Position numbers and translations under genes: made by a program. From positions 372,001 to 436,000 of the forward strand of contig NZ_VTWT01000002.1 of assembly GCF_008727925.1 (NCBI RefSeq): 64,000 nucleotides of DNA, written 5' to 3'. The stretch is from Adhaeribacter soli (GTDB taxonomy: Bacteria > Bacteroidota > Bacteroidia > Cytophagales > Hymenobacteraceae). This document shows positions 35,894 to 44,363 of this stretch, one piece after another. The notes beneath the pieces were generated by a model that saw only the letters and a program-made list of their open reading frames with translations, was not told the origin of the DNA and did not search any database. Each line of letters begins with the position of its first letter. Positions within the stretch are counted from its first letter, which is position 1.

Positions 35894-38764
35894 TTAAGGT
35901 CTGAAGGGACGTTCCATACCGGGCCTTTCTGCCGGTTCCGGAACAGCTTTTCCACTACCAAATGCCCGGATGTTGTAAGTGAACACCAGCATAAAATAGC
36001 GCTGTAGCACGTTGGTTTCCACGTCTTCGATGTAGGTTTCGGAGATGTTGCGCTGAATGCTGTTGTTCTGGCTCAGCAAATCGAAACCGGTGAGTTTGAT
36101 CTCGCCCTGGTTATTTTTGAACAGCTTTTTACCAATGGCCGCATTCCAGAGTAAGTAATTCTGATCGATGCCGGCAGAAAGGCCGCTGTAGTACTGGTGC
36201 GACAGATCGGTCTGCACAAATAATCCTTTCCAGATGATCCAGTTCAGGCGCAAAGAGGAATTCTGGTTGTAGTAATTATTATTGGAACGGGTTTGCAGCG
36301 TATTTTTCACCAGGTTGTAGCTCGGATTGGTGGAAAGGGTAAAGTCCAGGTTTTCGCTGATGTTGCTGCTCAGCACAATGCCCGCACTGTACGCCTGGGT
36401 ATTCGAATAATTGAGCTGGTTGTTGATCTGCCCCGGCAAACGGGTAAAAGTAGCCGAAGCATTCAGGTTCAGGTTAGATTTGATAAGCCCCAGCGGCATA
36501 CCATAATTCACGAAGGAACGGAGGCGGTAAAAGCCATCGAGGTTGGCGGGGCGGCTTAACTGGGCACCGCGCAAAAACGCTACCCCACCCGGCAATACGG
36601 CATCTTCCTGGGAAATGATGGTGCTGTTCGCAATGTAGTTATTGGCCAGTTCCCCGCTTAAAACCCCAAAGAAGTTCGTCGATTTTTCCGGTTTGGCACT
36701 TGCAAAGCGCATCACCAGGAAATGGCGGTAATCCTGCTGCAGGTCCGGGTTACCGGTGGTTAACAGCAGCGGGTTCGAGTTATCGATCACGTTCTGCAAC
36801 TGGTTTATTGATGGCGCGTTGGTGCTTGTACGGTAGAAAAAGCGGAGGCTCTGGTCTTTGGTCAGGTTGTAGCGCAACATGGCCGAAGGCAGGAAATTGT
36901 TGAAATTCCGGTTTATACTGGTCAGGAACGGAAATTCCTGTTCGCTCTCCAGGTTCGCGTACTGGTACATACCACGCACCATAAACTGGAAATCTTTCCC
37001 TTTGCTGTAGCGGTAGCCCAAACCGGCCTGCTGGGTAAGGTAATCGGAATTGAAAACGTTGGAAAGCCCGGTATTGAAAGCCGTATACGCCGCTTCCGTT
37101 TCGGAATAATCGTAGGTTTTCTGGTCGGCTTCGTTGCGGCGCAAACTGGCATTATAATCTACCGAAAGGCTGCCGTTTTCCGACACCGGTTCGGTATAGG
37201 TTAAATTAGCGCCGAAGGTTGGGCCATTGGTATTCAGGTCAGAAAACTGGTTCAGCAGATCGGTTTGCATAGTATCGTTGCGCATAAACCGGTTTTCGGC
37301 TAAAAGGGAACGTTCGCCATTGTTTCCGGCCCAAACCGTACTGAAATTAGCCGAAAAAGTGCGCCCCCGTTTTTCAAAGCGGCGGCGATAAAGCAGGTCG
37401 TTGGCAAAGTTATAGCCTAACAGGTCGGTATTGAGCTGGTTGCGGGTACTGTTCTGGAATTGTCCCAGACCCAATGTCTGCCCGAAGAGGTTAGAAGACC
37501 CTTCGTTTTGCTGCAGGGTAAGGCGGGGCTGCAAGCGGATCGAGTTCATCGAGTCGATCTCCCACTCCATGCGGAAATTAAAACGATGGTTGATGTTCAT
37601 GGCGGTGGAACGGGAGTTTTCGCTATAAACCTGCCCGGAATCGGAAGGCAGCACATATTCCCGGAATACGTTCTGGTTGGCCAGGTTATCGGTAGCATTC
37701 AGGAAATAACTGCCCGTTACATCCATTTTCTTGCCCCATTTATCGGCATAGTTCAGGCCGAAAGCGTGGGTTTTGGAAATGCCGTTGCGGGTGCTTACCT
37801 GGAAATCGGAAGCGCCGCCACCGCCACCCCAGTTGCCGCCAGGTCCGCCTCCCGGTCTGCCGCCCATACCTCCCCGGCCGCCTCTGCCACCTTGCCCGCC
37901 ACCGCCGGAAACGCCTAACAGATCGGAAGCCGAGAAATTCTGCTGGTTGATGTTGTTCGTTTGGCCGATAATGGTCAGGCGGCGGTTGCCGTTCATCAGG
38001 TTCAGGTTGCCGCCGGCCTGGTAGCGGTTATCGGTTCCGGCACCGGCATACACTTTACCGAATTTGCCGTTCCGCATATTGGGTTTGGTTACAATGTTTA
38101 TGGTTTTGGTGGTGTTGCCGTCGTTAAAGCCGCTGAAACGGGCCTGTTCGCTTTGCTGGTCGAAAACCTGGATCTTGTCGATCACTTCGGCCGGCAGGTT
38201 CCGGAGCGTAGCCGCTGCATCGTCGCCGAAGAACTCTTTGCCGTCTACCAGCACCCGCTTTACTTCTTCGCCCTGGGCCTGTACTTTGCCGTCCTGCATG
38301 GTTACGCCGGGCACTTTCTGCACCAGGTCTTCGGCGCTGGCATCGGGGTTGGTTTTAAAGGAACGGGAATTGAATTCGGAAGTATCGCCTTTCTGTATGG
38401 CTGTAGGGGTTTTGCCGATCACCTCCACTTCTTTCAGAAGCTTGGTTTCCTGGTTCATGGCAATGGTACCCAGGTTTACCGGCTGCCCCGCAACGGTTAG
38501 CAATTGCCGCACCGGCTCATACCCGATAAACGAGATCCGGAGTTGGTAGCGCCCATCGGCCACATTGGTAAAAGTGAAACGGCCATCCATATCGGCCTGG
38601 GCGGGTTTCATGGTAGAATCGGGCAAGCGCACCAGCAGTACCTGGGCAAAAGACACCGGTTCATTCGTAACTTTATCCTGAATGCTGCCCGAAACGGTAA
38701 CGCCCTGGGCAACGCTAAAAAACGCTGTTAAACTAAAGCAAAAAGTAAAAAAAAGGCTTTTCAT
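35894..38764 (-). CDS. TonB-dependent receptor-like outer-membrane protein
   Basis: The 956-residue product has a signal peptide (to about residue 20) and a carboxypeptidase-regulatory-like domain (about 22-105: VSGSIQDKVTNEPVSFAQV, FIGYEPVRQ). A plug domain follows (about 115-230: SAEDLVQKVPGVTMQDGKV, VDGKEFFGDD, NIVTKPN), then a large beta-barrel of the outer-membrane-beta-barrel type. Residues 286-318 are an unusual Gly/Arg-rich stretch (GGGGQGGRGGRGGMGGRPGG), probably a surface or periplasmic loop. The C-terminus ends in a Pro/Arg-rich tail. Such proteins import or assemble unknown ligands. No SusD partner is next to it, which argues against a classical polysaccharide locus. Confidence 0.92.
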   Translation of the reverse strand: MKSLFFTFCFSLTAFFSVAQGVTVSGSIQDKVTNEPVSFAQVLLVRLPDSTMKPAQADMDGRFTFTNVADGRYQLRISFIGYEPVRQLLTVAGQPVNLGTIAMNQETKLLKEVEVIGKTPTAIQKGDTSEFNSRSFKTNPDASAEDLVQKVPGVTMQDGKVQAQGEEVKRVLVDGKEFFGDDAAATLRNLPAEVIDKIQVFDQQSEQARFSGFNDGNTTKTINIVTKPNMRNGKFGKVYAGAGTDNRYQAGGNLNLMNGNRRLTIIGQTNNINQQNFSASDLLGVSGGGGQGGRGGRGGMGGRPGGGPGGNWGGGGGASDFQVSTRNGISKTHAFGLNYADKWGKKMDVTGSYFLNATDNLANQNVFREYVLPSDSGQVYSENSRSTAMNINHRFNFRMEWEIDSMNSIRLQPRLTLQQNEGSSNLFGQTLGLGQFQNSTRNQLNTDLLGYNFANDLLYRRRFEKRGRTFSANFSTVWAGNNGERSLLAENRFMRNDTMQTDLLNQFSDLNTNGPTFGANLTYTEPVSENGSLSVDYNASLRRNEADQKTYDYSETEAAYTAFNTGLSNVFNSDYLTQQAGLGYRYSKGKDFQFMVRGMYQYANLESEQEFPFLTSINRNFNNFLPSAMLRYNLTKDQSLRFFYRTSTNAPSINQLQNVIDNSNPLLLTTGNPDLQQDYRHFLVMRFASAKPEKSTNFFGVLSGELANNYIANSTIISQEDAVLPGGVAFLRGAQLSRPANLDGFYRLRSFVNYGMPLGLIKSNLNLNASATFTRLPGQINNQLNYSNTQAYSAGIVLSSNISENLDFTLSTNPSYNLVKNTLQTRSNNNYYNQNSSLRLNWIIWKGLFVQTDLSHQYYSGLSAGIDQNYLLWNAAIGKKLFKNNQGEIKLTGFDLLSQNNSIQRNISETYIEDVETNVLQRYFMLVFTYNIRAFGSGKAVPEPAERPGMERPFRP

Positions 38765-38913
38765 AGATGCACTAAACGCAAGTTCTGCCGGATTAGATAT
38801 AAGTTGGTGGGAAAGGTTTAACCCTAAGCTTCAGAATATTTTTTACCAATAAACCCGGTTAAATAAAAACTGCTGCTTTTCAGGCGGCCGTTTTTCTGAT
38901 AGCTATATTTTAT

Positions 38914-39393
38914 TTATTGGAGCGGAATATCCGTAAAAGAGCCGTCGGTAATTGTTTTAGTACCACTAGCTCCGGTTGAAGTATCGGCAACTCCCATAAA
39001 AGTAAAGGTCCCTGAAACCAGGTTTGCTACCGTATCCCATTTAGTAATGGTAACACTGGCATTTGGATTAGCCCAGGTAGGACCAAACGACGAACCGGGA
39101 GGAGCAACCACGTAAATGGCTCTTACCGCGTAGGTTCCGAGCTGCTTAATATCCGGTTGGTAAGAAGTAAATAGTCCGATACTTTCTCCGTTCATATTGG
39201 CGCCACCTAATACAAAATCGCGGTCCTGGTTAGCAGCCATCGGTACTACTGCAGCCCAATCTGCGCCATCTACTTTTGCAGTAAAACTGTTCGCAGGCTT
39301 TGGTTTAACTACCGGGTCTTTGTCTTTTTTTTCGCAACTGGTAAAAACTAAGGCCGCTGCAAACGCACAGGCGTAAAATAATTTCAATTTCAT
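38914..39393 (-). CDS. Small lipoprotein, DUF6252-like
   Basis: The 159-residue product has a lipoprotein signal with lipobox FTSC (C20) and a charged linker (EKKDKDPVVKPKP). The mature domain reads NSFTAKVDGADWAA, then beta-strand segments ending SGTFTFMGVAD and ITDGSF. The motif F-A-KVDG-W at the start and SGTFxF near the end are typical of a Bacteroidota lipoprotein family that I recall as DUF6252. It is probably anchored in the outer membrane, function unknown. The gene is single, with repeats C and E downstream of its promoter side. Confidence 0.75.
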   Translation of the reverse strand: MKLKLFYACAFAAALVFTSCEKKDKDPVVKPKPANSFTAKVDGADWAAVVPMAANQDRDFVLGGANMNGESIGLFTSYQPDIKQLGTYAVRAIYVVAPPGSSFGPTWANPNASVTITKWDTVANLVSGTFTFMGVADTSTGASGTKTITDGSFTDIPLQ

Positions 39394-39460
39394 GAATGGG
39401 TAAAATTTGATCGGTTAAAAAGGTTTGGGAGATTTTTATTTATTAACTGGCGTTACACAT

Positions 39461-39510
39461 GGTTGTCTGAACACGATTTCAGGGATTGATAAGACAGACA
39501 GGATTTTTAA
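39461..39510. repeat. Repeat family C, copy 1
   Basis: GGTTGTCTGAACACGATTTC followed by AGGGATTGATAAGACAGACA matches the copies at 50881, 51483 and 63014. Confidence 0.75.
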
Positions 39511-39522
39511 GTTAACTTATTT

Positions 39523-39572
39523 ATTGCCGTCTGCTTTAGCTGACGGAACCTTCAGCTAAAGCAGACGGCAAT
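39523..39572. repeat. Repeat family E-like palindrome with 21-base arms
   Basis: ATTGCCGTCTGCTTTAGCTG then A at the left pairs exactly with the right arm over 21 bases, with an eight-base loop between. It shares TTGCCGT...GACGG ends with the other family E sites. Confidence 0.75.
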
Positions 39573-39781
39573 GAAAGCTGGGACAAATGTTTCCTGTTTG
39601 AAACCGGCATATAGCAGCAATTCATAAAAGGAACATCGTAAGCAGGTTATGCTTTTTCATAAATAAGGCTAACAGGTGCTGATAAAGCAAATATATTTAT
39701 TTCTTATTGTTATCAGTCATTTCCCGGTAATCCATCTCCTGTTGCCTATGAATTTACCAGAATATTATCCGACTTGGGCTT

Positions 39782-40141
39782 CTACCCTACCGTTTCTTCC
39801 AGCGTAACCATGGCCCGGTGGCAAATCCCTCCCAACGGTGGGTTGAACTTGTAAATGTTTACTTTCACGCCTTTCACCTTCGGAAAATTATGGATCACCT
39901 GCGCAATTACCCGCTGGCCGATATGCTCCAGCAGACGAGCAGGCTGTTTCATTTGCTCGTGCACGATCTTGTATAGGGTTTCGTAGTTCACGGTTTCGTG
40001 CAGGTCGTCGGAAGCGGCTGCGCTTTGGAGGTTGGTCTGGATGTAAAGGTCTACGCCGTACTTATTGCCGATCTTCTGTTCTTCGTCGTAAAATCCGTGA
40101 AACGCAAAAAACTCCATGCCTTCTAATGCTATCTGACCCAT
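39782..40141 (-). CDS. folB: Dihydroneopterin aldolase
   Basis: This 119-residue folate-pathway enzyme splits dihydroneopterin to 6-hydroxymethyl-dihydropterin and glycolaldehyde. Recognition comes from the N-terminal IALEGMEFFAFHGFYDEEQ (the FHG/E region binds substrate), the segment DDLHETVNYETLYKIV, RLLEHIGQRVIAQV with the conserved glutamate, and VKVNIYKFNPPLGG. The length is normal. The start is ATG at 40141. Simple repeats and a long palindrome lie immediately upstream. Confidence 0.95.
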   Translation of the reverse strand: MGQIALEGMEFFAFHGFYDEEQKIGNKYGVDLYIQTNLQSAAASDDLHETVNYETLYKIVHEQMKQPARLLEHIGQRVIAQVIHNFPKVKGVKVNIYKFNPPLGGICHRAMVTLEETVG

Positions 40142-40200
40142 GATTTTAATGTGCTGATTGGGGAATTTGGAAATTTGAAAATTTGAAGATGTGAAGATGG
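40142..40200. repeat. Simple repeats touching the folB start codon
   Basis: Units such as GGAAATTTGAAAATTTGAAG run for about 45 bases next to the ATG, in the manner of the blocks at 11517 and 44026. Confidence 0.6.
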
Positions 40201-40238
40201 GAAATTATTTCCATTGGAAAATAAAAAGGCAGCTCATC

Positions 40239-40421
40239 CCGCAAGTTTAGGCGGAGCCGTAACTTGTGGGTAAACATTTGGTCAGTTTGTAACTGACCTT
40301 GCCTGCAAGGCAATCAAAGCGGGTACCATGAAATTCGGGTATAATTGACCAGATGCTTCCGCCAGTTACAAACTGGCTAATTGAAAAAGTCACAAGTTGC
40401 GGCTCCGCCTAAACTTGCGAC
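40239..40421. repeat. Large nested palindrome (family F)
   Basis: Outer arms of about 29 bases (CGCAAGTTTAGGCGGAGCCG and on, mirrored at 40393-40421) enclose smaller palindromes GGTCAGTTTGTAACTGACC, TTGCCTGCAAGGCAA and CCAGTTACAAACTGG. The block of 183 bases could fold into a branched structure. Confidence 0.75.
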
Positions 40422-40450
40422 ATGATAAAAAGTACTCCCTTCCCGAAAAC

Positions 40451-40484
40451 AAAAAAGCAGCCCCAATTTCTGAAGCTGCTTTTG
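40451..40484 (-). terminator. Terminator after the DivIVA-like gene
   Basis: AAAAAAGCAGC pairs with GCTGCTTTT. Read on the minus strand it ends in a T run. Confidence 0.75.
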
Positions 40485-40516
40485 TCTTATGTCTTAAGTC
40501 CTGTATCTAACGTCTC

Positions 40517-41671
40517 CTACAAATCATCGAAAAACGAGGTTTCAGCAACGGCTTTTTCCTTCTGGAATACCGGGCCTTTACCGGGTTCGGTGAGTGGTGG
40601 CTGAATTTCCGGCGTGCCTGGCGTTAACGGAGTAATTTCCGGCGCTGGTCTTTCAATTTCCGGTCTGGGAATGCTTGGAATATCTTTTTCCGGACTTGGT
40701 ACGCTAGGGCTCGGGATGTTTGGCACCGGGGTTTCTGGCTGCGGCACTTCCGGTTTTGGCGGCGTTACGCCCGGAGTGGCCGGATTAATGCTGGGCTCCG
40801 GTTTGGTGCTCGGCAGGATCTCGGGCTGAATTACCGGCTCCAGTGGTTTTGGTTGCTGGGGCTCAGTATGGCGCTCCGGAGCGGTGCCCGGCGAGGTGGA
40901 AGGCGTATGTTCCGGCGCTTTCATGGGCTGCGGATTTTCCTTCGGCGATTCCGGAATGGCTTCTTCGCTGCCGCCACCGTTCATTACGAATGGGCGGTTG
41001 GCCGGCGCGCTTTCCGGGTTTTTATAGGTATTGGCTTTTGGCGTGATTTCGGCTACGGTTTTTACCGGTACTTCGCGGAGTAGTTCGTTGTCCATTTCTA
41101 TTTCTTTCACCTTTACATTGGCGGCTCTTGATAAGATACTCGACAAAGAAGGTTTAGGTTTTGCCTGCGACTTTTCAACTTTATCTAATGCGTCATTGGC
41201 CAGATTCTTCAGGTCACGAACCAGATTTTCCACGTAAGTTTCCATGCGCTGGTGCTCCTGCTCCAGGGCTTTTACTTCCTGCTGCATTTCGGCAATGGCT
41301 TTTTCCGATTGCTTGTAGGCATCTTCTATCAGGCTGCGGGCTTTCTGGCGGGCTTCATTCATCAGCTGGTCGGCCTGCAACTGGGCTTCGCGGATCTTCA
41401 GGTCGGCGGCTTTGTTGGCTTGCTCTACCATGCTGGCGCTGGTGTCTTCGGCGGTTTTCAGGGTTTTATAAAGGGAAGATTCCACCTCGCGCATTTTCTG
41501 CACGTCGCGGTTAGCTACTTCCAGCTTCATTCTGAGGTCTTTGTTTTCATCGTTCATCTTCTCCCACTGCTGCGAGAGCGTGAGCAAAAACGCCTGAACC
41601 TCATCTTTATCAACCCCACGGAATGCTTTTTCAAACGTCTTTTGTCTGATTTCTAACGGTGTAATCTTCAT
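40517..41671 (-). CDS. DivIVA-domain coiled-coil protein with long Pro-rich tail
   Basis: The 384-residue protein starts MKITPLEIRQKTFEKAFRG, the conserved DivIVA N-terminus (compare the ...PLDI..K.F....RGYD pattern). A long coiled coil follows (about 30-165). The second half (about 230-370) is a Pro/Glu-rich disordered tail with many PxxP and PEI/PEV repeats, ending in SFFDDL. DivIVA proteins bind curved membranes and guide division or growth machinery in Gram-positives; members in Bacteroidota are little studied. It starts 41 bases inside the 3' end of the WD40 gene, so the two are translationally coupled. Confidence 0.88.
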   Translation of the reverse strand: MKITPLEIRQKTFEKAFRGVDKDEVQAFLLTLSQQWEKMNDENKDLRMKLEVANRDVQKMREVESSLYKTLKTAEDTSASMVEQANKAADLKIREAQLQADQLMNEARQKARSLIEDAYKQSEKAIAEMQQEVKALEQEHQRMETYVENLVRDLKNLANDALDKVEKSQAKPKPSLSSILSRAANVKVKEIEMDNELLREVPVKTVAEITPKANTYKNPESAPANRPFVMNGGGSEEAIPESPKENPQPMKAPEHTPSTSPGTAPERHTEPQQPKPLEPVIQPEILPSTKPEPSINPATPGVTPPKPEVPQPETPVPNIPSPSVPSPEKDIPSIPRPEIERPAPEITPLTPGTPEIQPPLTEPGKGPVFQKEKAVAETSFFDDL

Positions 41672-42599
41672 ACCTCATTTTAACTTTAATATCCCAAACA
41701 GAAATTGTCCGGTCATCGCTACACGAAACTAACGCATTTTCGTGGGCTGACCAAAATAATTTATTAACCGATGTTCCGTGACCCGCGTGCCGGGCCTTAT
41801 CGATTACTTTCAGCAGCTTAAAAGTTTGTGCATCCCATACTTTTACGGACTTATCCATGCTGCAGGTAGCAAAATATTTCCCGCACGGGCTAAAGGTAAG
41901 GTGGTTGATGGTGAACAGGTGCGCAATGATGGAAAGGTGTTCTTCGTAGTTCTTTTCCGGGTTCCAGATGCGTAAATGTGCGTCGCGGCTGCCGCTTAAC
42001 AAAAATTTGCCATTGGGTGTGTAAGCCAGCGTAAAAACCGAATTGGCATGGGCATCTACTTGCTGTTTCAGCTCTAAGGTTTGGGCATCGAAGATCCGGA
42101 TGGAGTGGTCGGAATAGCCGGCAGCCAGCTCGTTTCGTACTTCATTCAGGGCAAAGCATCGCAAACTTTTATCGGACAGCTTCACGACTTTTTTTACCGT
42201 AAAACCTACTGTTTCCAGCATTACCAGCGTACCGTCGGCCAGACCGGCGTAAAGCAATTGTTCTTTTTCGGAATAAGCCAGATCGAAAATGGCTACCGGC
42301 GGCAGGGCTACAGTTTGTACCAGTTTTTTGGCTTCCGGCGCTACTATTTGCAGGCCTTTAAAATTCTGCCCGATCACCAGCAGGTCTTTATCGGCTAAAT
42401 ATTTCAGGGCGTAAACCGATTTTTCGGCATTCGCGATCAGGTCGCCGTTTTCCGGCTCGTTCAGGTTCCAGGCCACTACAAAGCCGTCGCCGCCAGCCGA
42501 ATAAAAAATTGTATCCTTGCCCGACCGTTCCAGCGTATACACGCAATCGCGGTGCCCGGTTAAGGTTGCAGTTTTGGTAACTTCCAGAGGACTGGCCAT
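41631..42599 (-). CDS. Seven-bladed WD40 repeat protein
   Basis: The 322-residue protein has no signal peptide, so it is cytosolic. WD40 blades are clear: TLTGHRDCVYTLERSGKDTI, AHANSVFTLAYTPNGKFLLS then SRDAHLRIWN, HLTFSPCGKYFATCSMDKSV then KVWD, and LVSCSDDRTISVWD near the end. It probably forms one seven-bladed propeller that acts as a protein-binding platform. Its 3' end overlaps the DivIVA-like gene by 41 bases, which links the two functionally. A propeller partner for a DivIVA-like polar or septal protein is an inference from this overlap. Confidence 0.9.
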   Translation of the reverse strand: MASPLEVTKTATLTGHRDCVYTLERSGKDTIFYSAGGDGFVVAWNLNEPENGDLIANAEKSVYALKYLADKDLLVIGQNFKGLQIVAPEAKKLVQTVALPPVAIFDLAYSEKEQLLYAGLADGTLVMLETVGFTVKKVVKLSDKSLRCFALNEVRNELAAGYSDHSIRIFDAQTLELKQQVDAHANSVFTLAYTPNGKFLLSGSRDAHLRIWNPEKNYEEHLSIIAHLFTINHLTFSPCGKYFATCSMDKSVKVWDAQTFKLLKVIDKARHAGHGTSVNKLFWSAHENALVSCSDDRTISVWDIKVKMRYEDYTVRNQTKDV

Positions 42600-42751
42600 T
42601 TTAGCGCAACAGTTAGTTTTATTTTATAAATTTACAAAGTTTCACCCGAAAATAAGATTTATTTAACCAGCCAGCCAACCATCTGCCCCTTTTCCTTGTC
42701 TACACCCCAAACCTGCATAATTTTCAATTGTTCTCATGCTGAACAGTTTGA

Positions 42752-43399
42752 ATGCTACCTGCCATGCCAATAACCGATATCCGCGAAATAAACGAAGATA
42801 CTTTTCTGGGCTTCTGGTCGATTACCGAAACCACTCAGGAACTTACCGACCTGCTTAAAAAAGTGCGACCTGAACAGGAGATCAGATCGTTTAAGAATGA
42901 AAACCGCCAGCGCGAGTGGCTTGCCAGCCGCATTCTGGCATATCTGCTTTTGCAGGATTTCACTTCCGAAAATTTCCTGCTGCAATCCGATGAGAACGGC
43001 AAGCCCGTTTTTCCGGAAACCGATTTTCAGATCTCCATTTCCCAGTCGGGCGGCGAGGTGGCGGTTATTGTTTCGAGTTGCTACGAAGTTGGCATAGATA
43101 TTGAAATTATCCGGGAGAAGATCATGCAGCTGGCTTACAAGTTTTTAAGCGAAAAAGAACAGGCCTTTGCCAATGCCGATGTGGCCCGGACCTGTTTGTA
43201 CTGGAGCGCCAAAGAAACGTTGTATAAATTGTACAGCCGGAAGAAATTGCTCTTCAAAGAAAATTTAGGCTTAGGCCCCATAAACGAATTAGAAAGCGGC
43301 GTTTTAGACGGCAGTATCACGCTACAGGATTTCAACAAAAACTACGCGGTTCATTACGAGAAAAACAATAACTTTATTCTGACGTACTGCCTCGCCTGA
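42752..43399 (+). CDS. 4'-phosphopantetheinyl transferase superfamily protein
   Basis: The 215-residue protein carries the magnesium-binding motif GIDIE (D116, E118) and WSAKETLYK (E155, K159), typical of the Sfp/AcpT superfamily that attaches phosphopantetheine to carrier proteins. The usual N-SHS histidine region reads ISISQSGG here, with glutamine where histidine is common. Start choice is uncertain between 42752 and an ATG at 42764 (MPITDIRE). It lies 14 bases before a thioredoxin-like gene and is divergent from the WD40 gene. The carrier protein it serves is not in the window. Confidence 0.85.
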   Translation: MLPAMPITDIREINEDTFLGFWSITETTQELTDLLKKVRPEQEIRSFKNENRQREWLASRILAYLLLQDFTSENFLLQSDENGKPVFPETDFQISISQSGGEVAVIVSSCYEVGIDIEIIREKIMQLAYKFLSEKEQAFANADVARTCLYWSAKETLYKLYSRKKLLFKENLGLGPINELESGVLDGSITLQDFNKNYAVHYEKNNNFILTYCLA

Positions 43400-43413
43400 G
43401 AGAACCTACATTT

Positions 43414-44025
43414 ATGAAACTTCTTCAAATCACCTTATTCGCGGCGGCCCTTACCGTATCTGCTTTTGTCTTTTCAGCTTTTGGCCAGGCAGGTTACCAG
43501 CTAGGCCAGAAAGTGAACGATTTCACCCTGAAAGACAGCAACGGGCAAAACGTTTCGCTCAGCAACTTCAACAACACCAAAACGGTGGTGGTTGTGTTTA
43601 CGAACGATATTTGCCCTTACTCCCGCCTTTACGAAAACCGCCTGATGGGCCTGAATAATGCCTACCAGAACCGGGGCGTGAAATTCATTTTCATTAACCC
43701 TGCTATTGGCGCGGAAGGCGGCGAAACGGTAGCCGATATGGCAAAAAAAGCCAGCGACAACAAATACAACTTCCCTTATTTAGCCGACGAAGGTCAGAAG
43801 ATCAGTCAGCAGTTTGGCGCTACGAAAACTCCGGAAGTATTTGTGCTGCACAACGTAAACAAGGAATTCGTGCTAAAATACAAAGGCGCCATAGATGATA
43901 ATCCGCAACTGGAAACCGGCGTAAAAGACAACTATCTGAAAAATGCCATAGATGCGGTATTGAACGACCGGAATGTGCAGGCTTTTGATAAACGCGCTAC
44001 GGGCTGTTTGATCAAGAAGTATTGA
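43414..44025 (+). CDS. Secreted thioredoxin-like (AhpC/TSA) protein
   Basis: The 203-residue protein has a signal peptide (ending AFG|QAG near residue 24) and a thioredoxin-fold domain: VNDFTLKDSNGQNVSLSNF, VVVFTNDICPYSRLYENR and KTPEVFVLHN. Only one cysteine stands in the active-site position (C67, ICPYS), so it resembles a one-cysteine peroxiredoxin or resa-like protein rather than a CxxC disulfide reductase. A second cysteine lies near the C-terminus (TGCLIKKY). It is probably periplasmic and probably co-transcribed with the phosphopantetheinyl transferase 14 bases upstream. The physiological substrate is unknown. Confidence 0.85.
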   Translation: MKLLQITLFAAALTVSAFVFSAFGQAGYQLGQKVNDFTLKDSNGQNVSLSNFNNTKTVVVVFTNDICPYSRLYENRLMGLNNAYQNRGVKFIFINPAIGAEGGETVADMAKKASDNKYNFPYLADEGQKISQQFGATKTPEVFVLHNVNKEFVLKYKGAIDDNPQLETGVKDNYLKNAIDAVLNDRNVQAFDKRATGCLIKKY

Positions 44026-44095
44026 TTTGGAAATTTGGAGATTTGGAGATTTGGAGATTTGAAAATGAGGGAATGAGGAAATGGGATTTGAATTT
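44024..44095. repeat. Simple repeats touching the thioredoxin-like stop codon
   Basis: GGAGATTTGGAGATTTGGAG-type units repeat every nine bases directly after the stop codon, then GAAAATGAGGGAATGAGG. Confidence 0.65.
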
Positions 44096-44125
44096 TTTAA
44101 CTGACGTTACGTAAGTTTTTTTGAA

Positions 44126-44231
44126 GTCCCCCTTTGGAGGGGGTTGGGGGAGGACAGGAGATTTATCTGATCATTTTTAAAATCAAATAACGAAAATTCC
44201 TCCCCCTACCCCCTCCAAAGGGGGACTTTTC
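44126..44231. repeat. Family B inverted-repeat element, copy 3
   Basis: Arms GTCCCCCTTTGGAGGGGGTT and its inverse ACCCCCTCCAAAGGGGGAC flank a roughly 50-base centre containing ATCTGATCATTTTTAAAATC. The whole unit resembles that at 22209-22333. Confidence 0.8.
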
Positions 44232-44307
44232 TCCTGCTTGCGTAACGAAATATCTACCTTTTTCAATTTCCTGAATAGCATTCATTTCAAACGGTATTCT
44301 TTCCAAT

Positions 44308-44342
44308 AAAAAAGCCGCTGCAGCGATCCTGGAGCGGCTATT
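44308..44342 (-). terminator. Terminator after the SirB1-like gene
   Basis: AGCCGCT pairs with AGCGGCT, with a T run on the minus strand, just past the stop codon. Confidence 0.7.
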
Positions 44343-44363
44343 TCTATTCAGACTGATAGCATT

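Noticed and set aside
44024-44095. CRISPR array
   Set aside because: The units are about nine bases long, degenerate and without spacers; no cas gene is present anywhere in the window.
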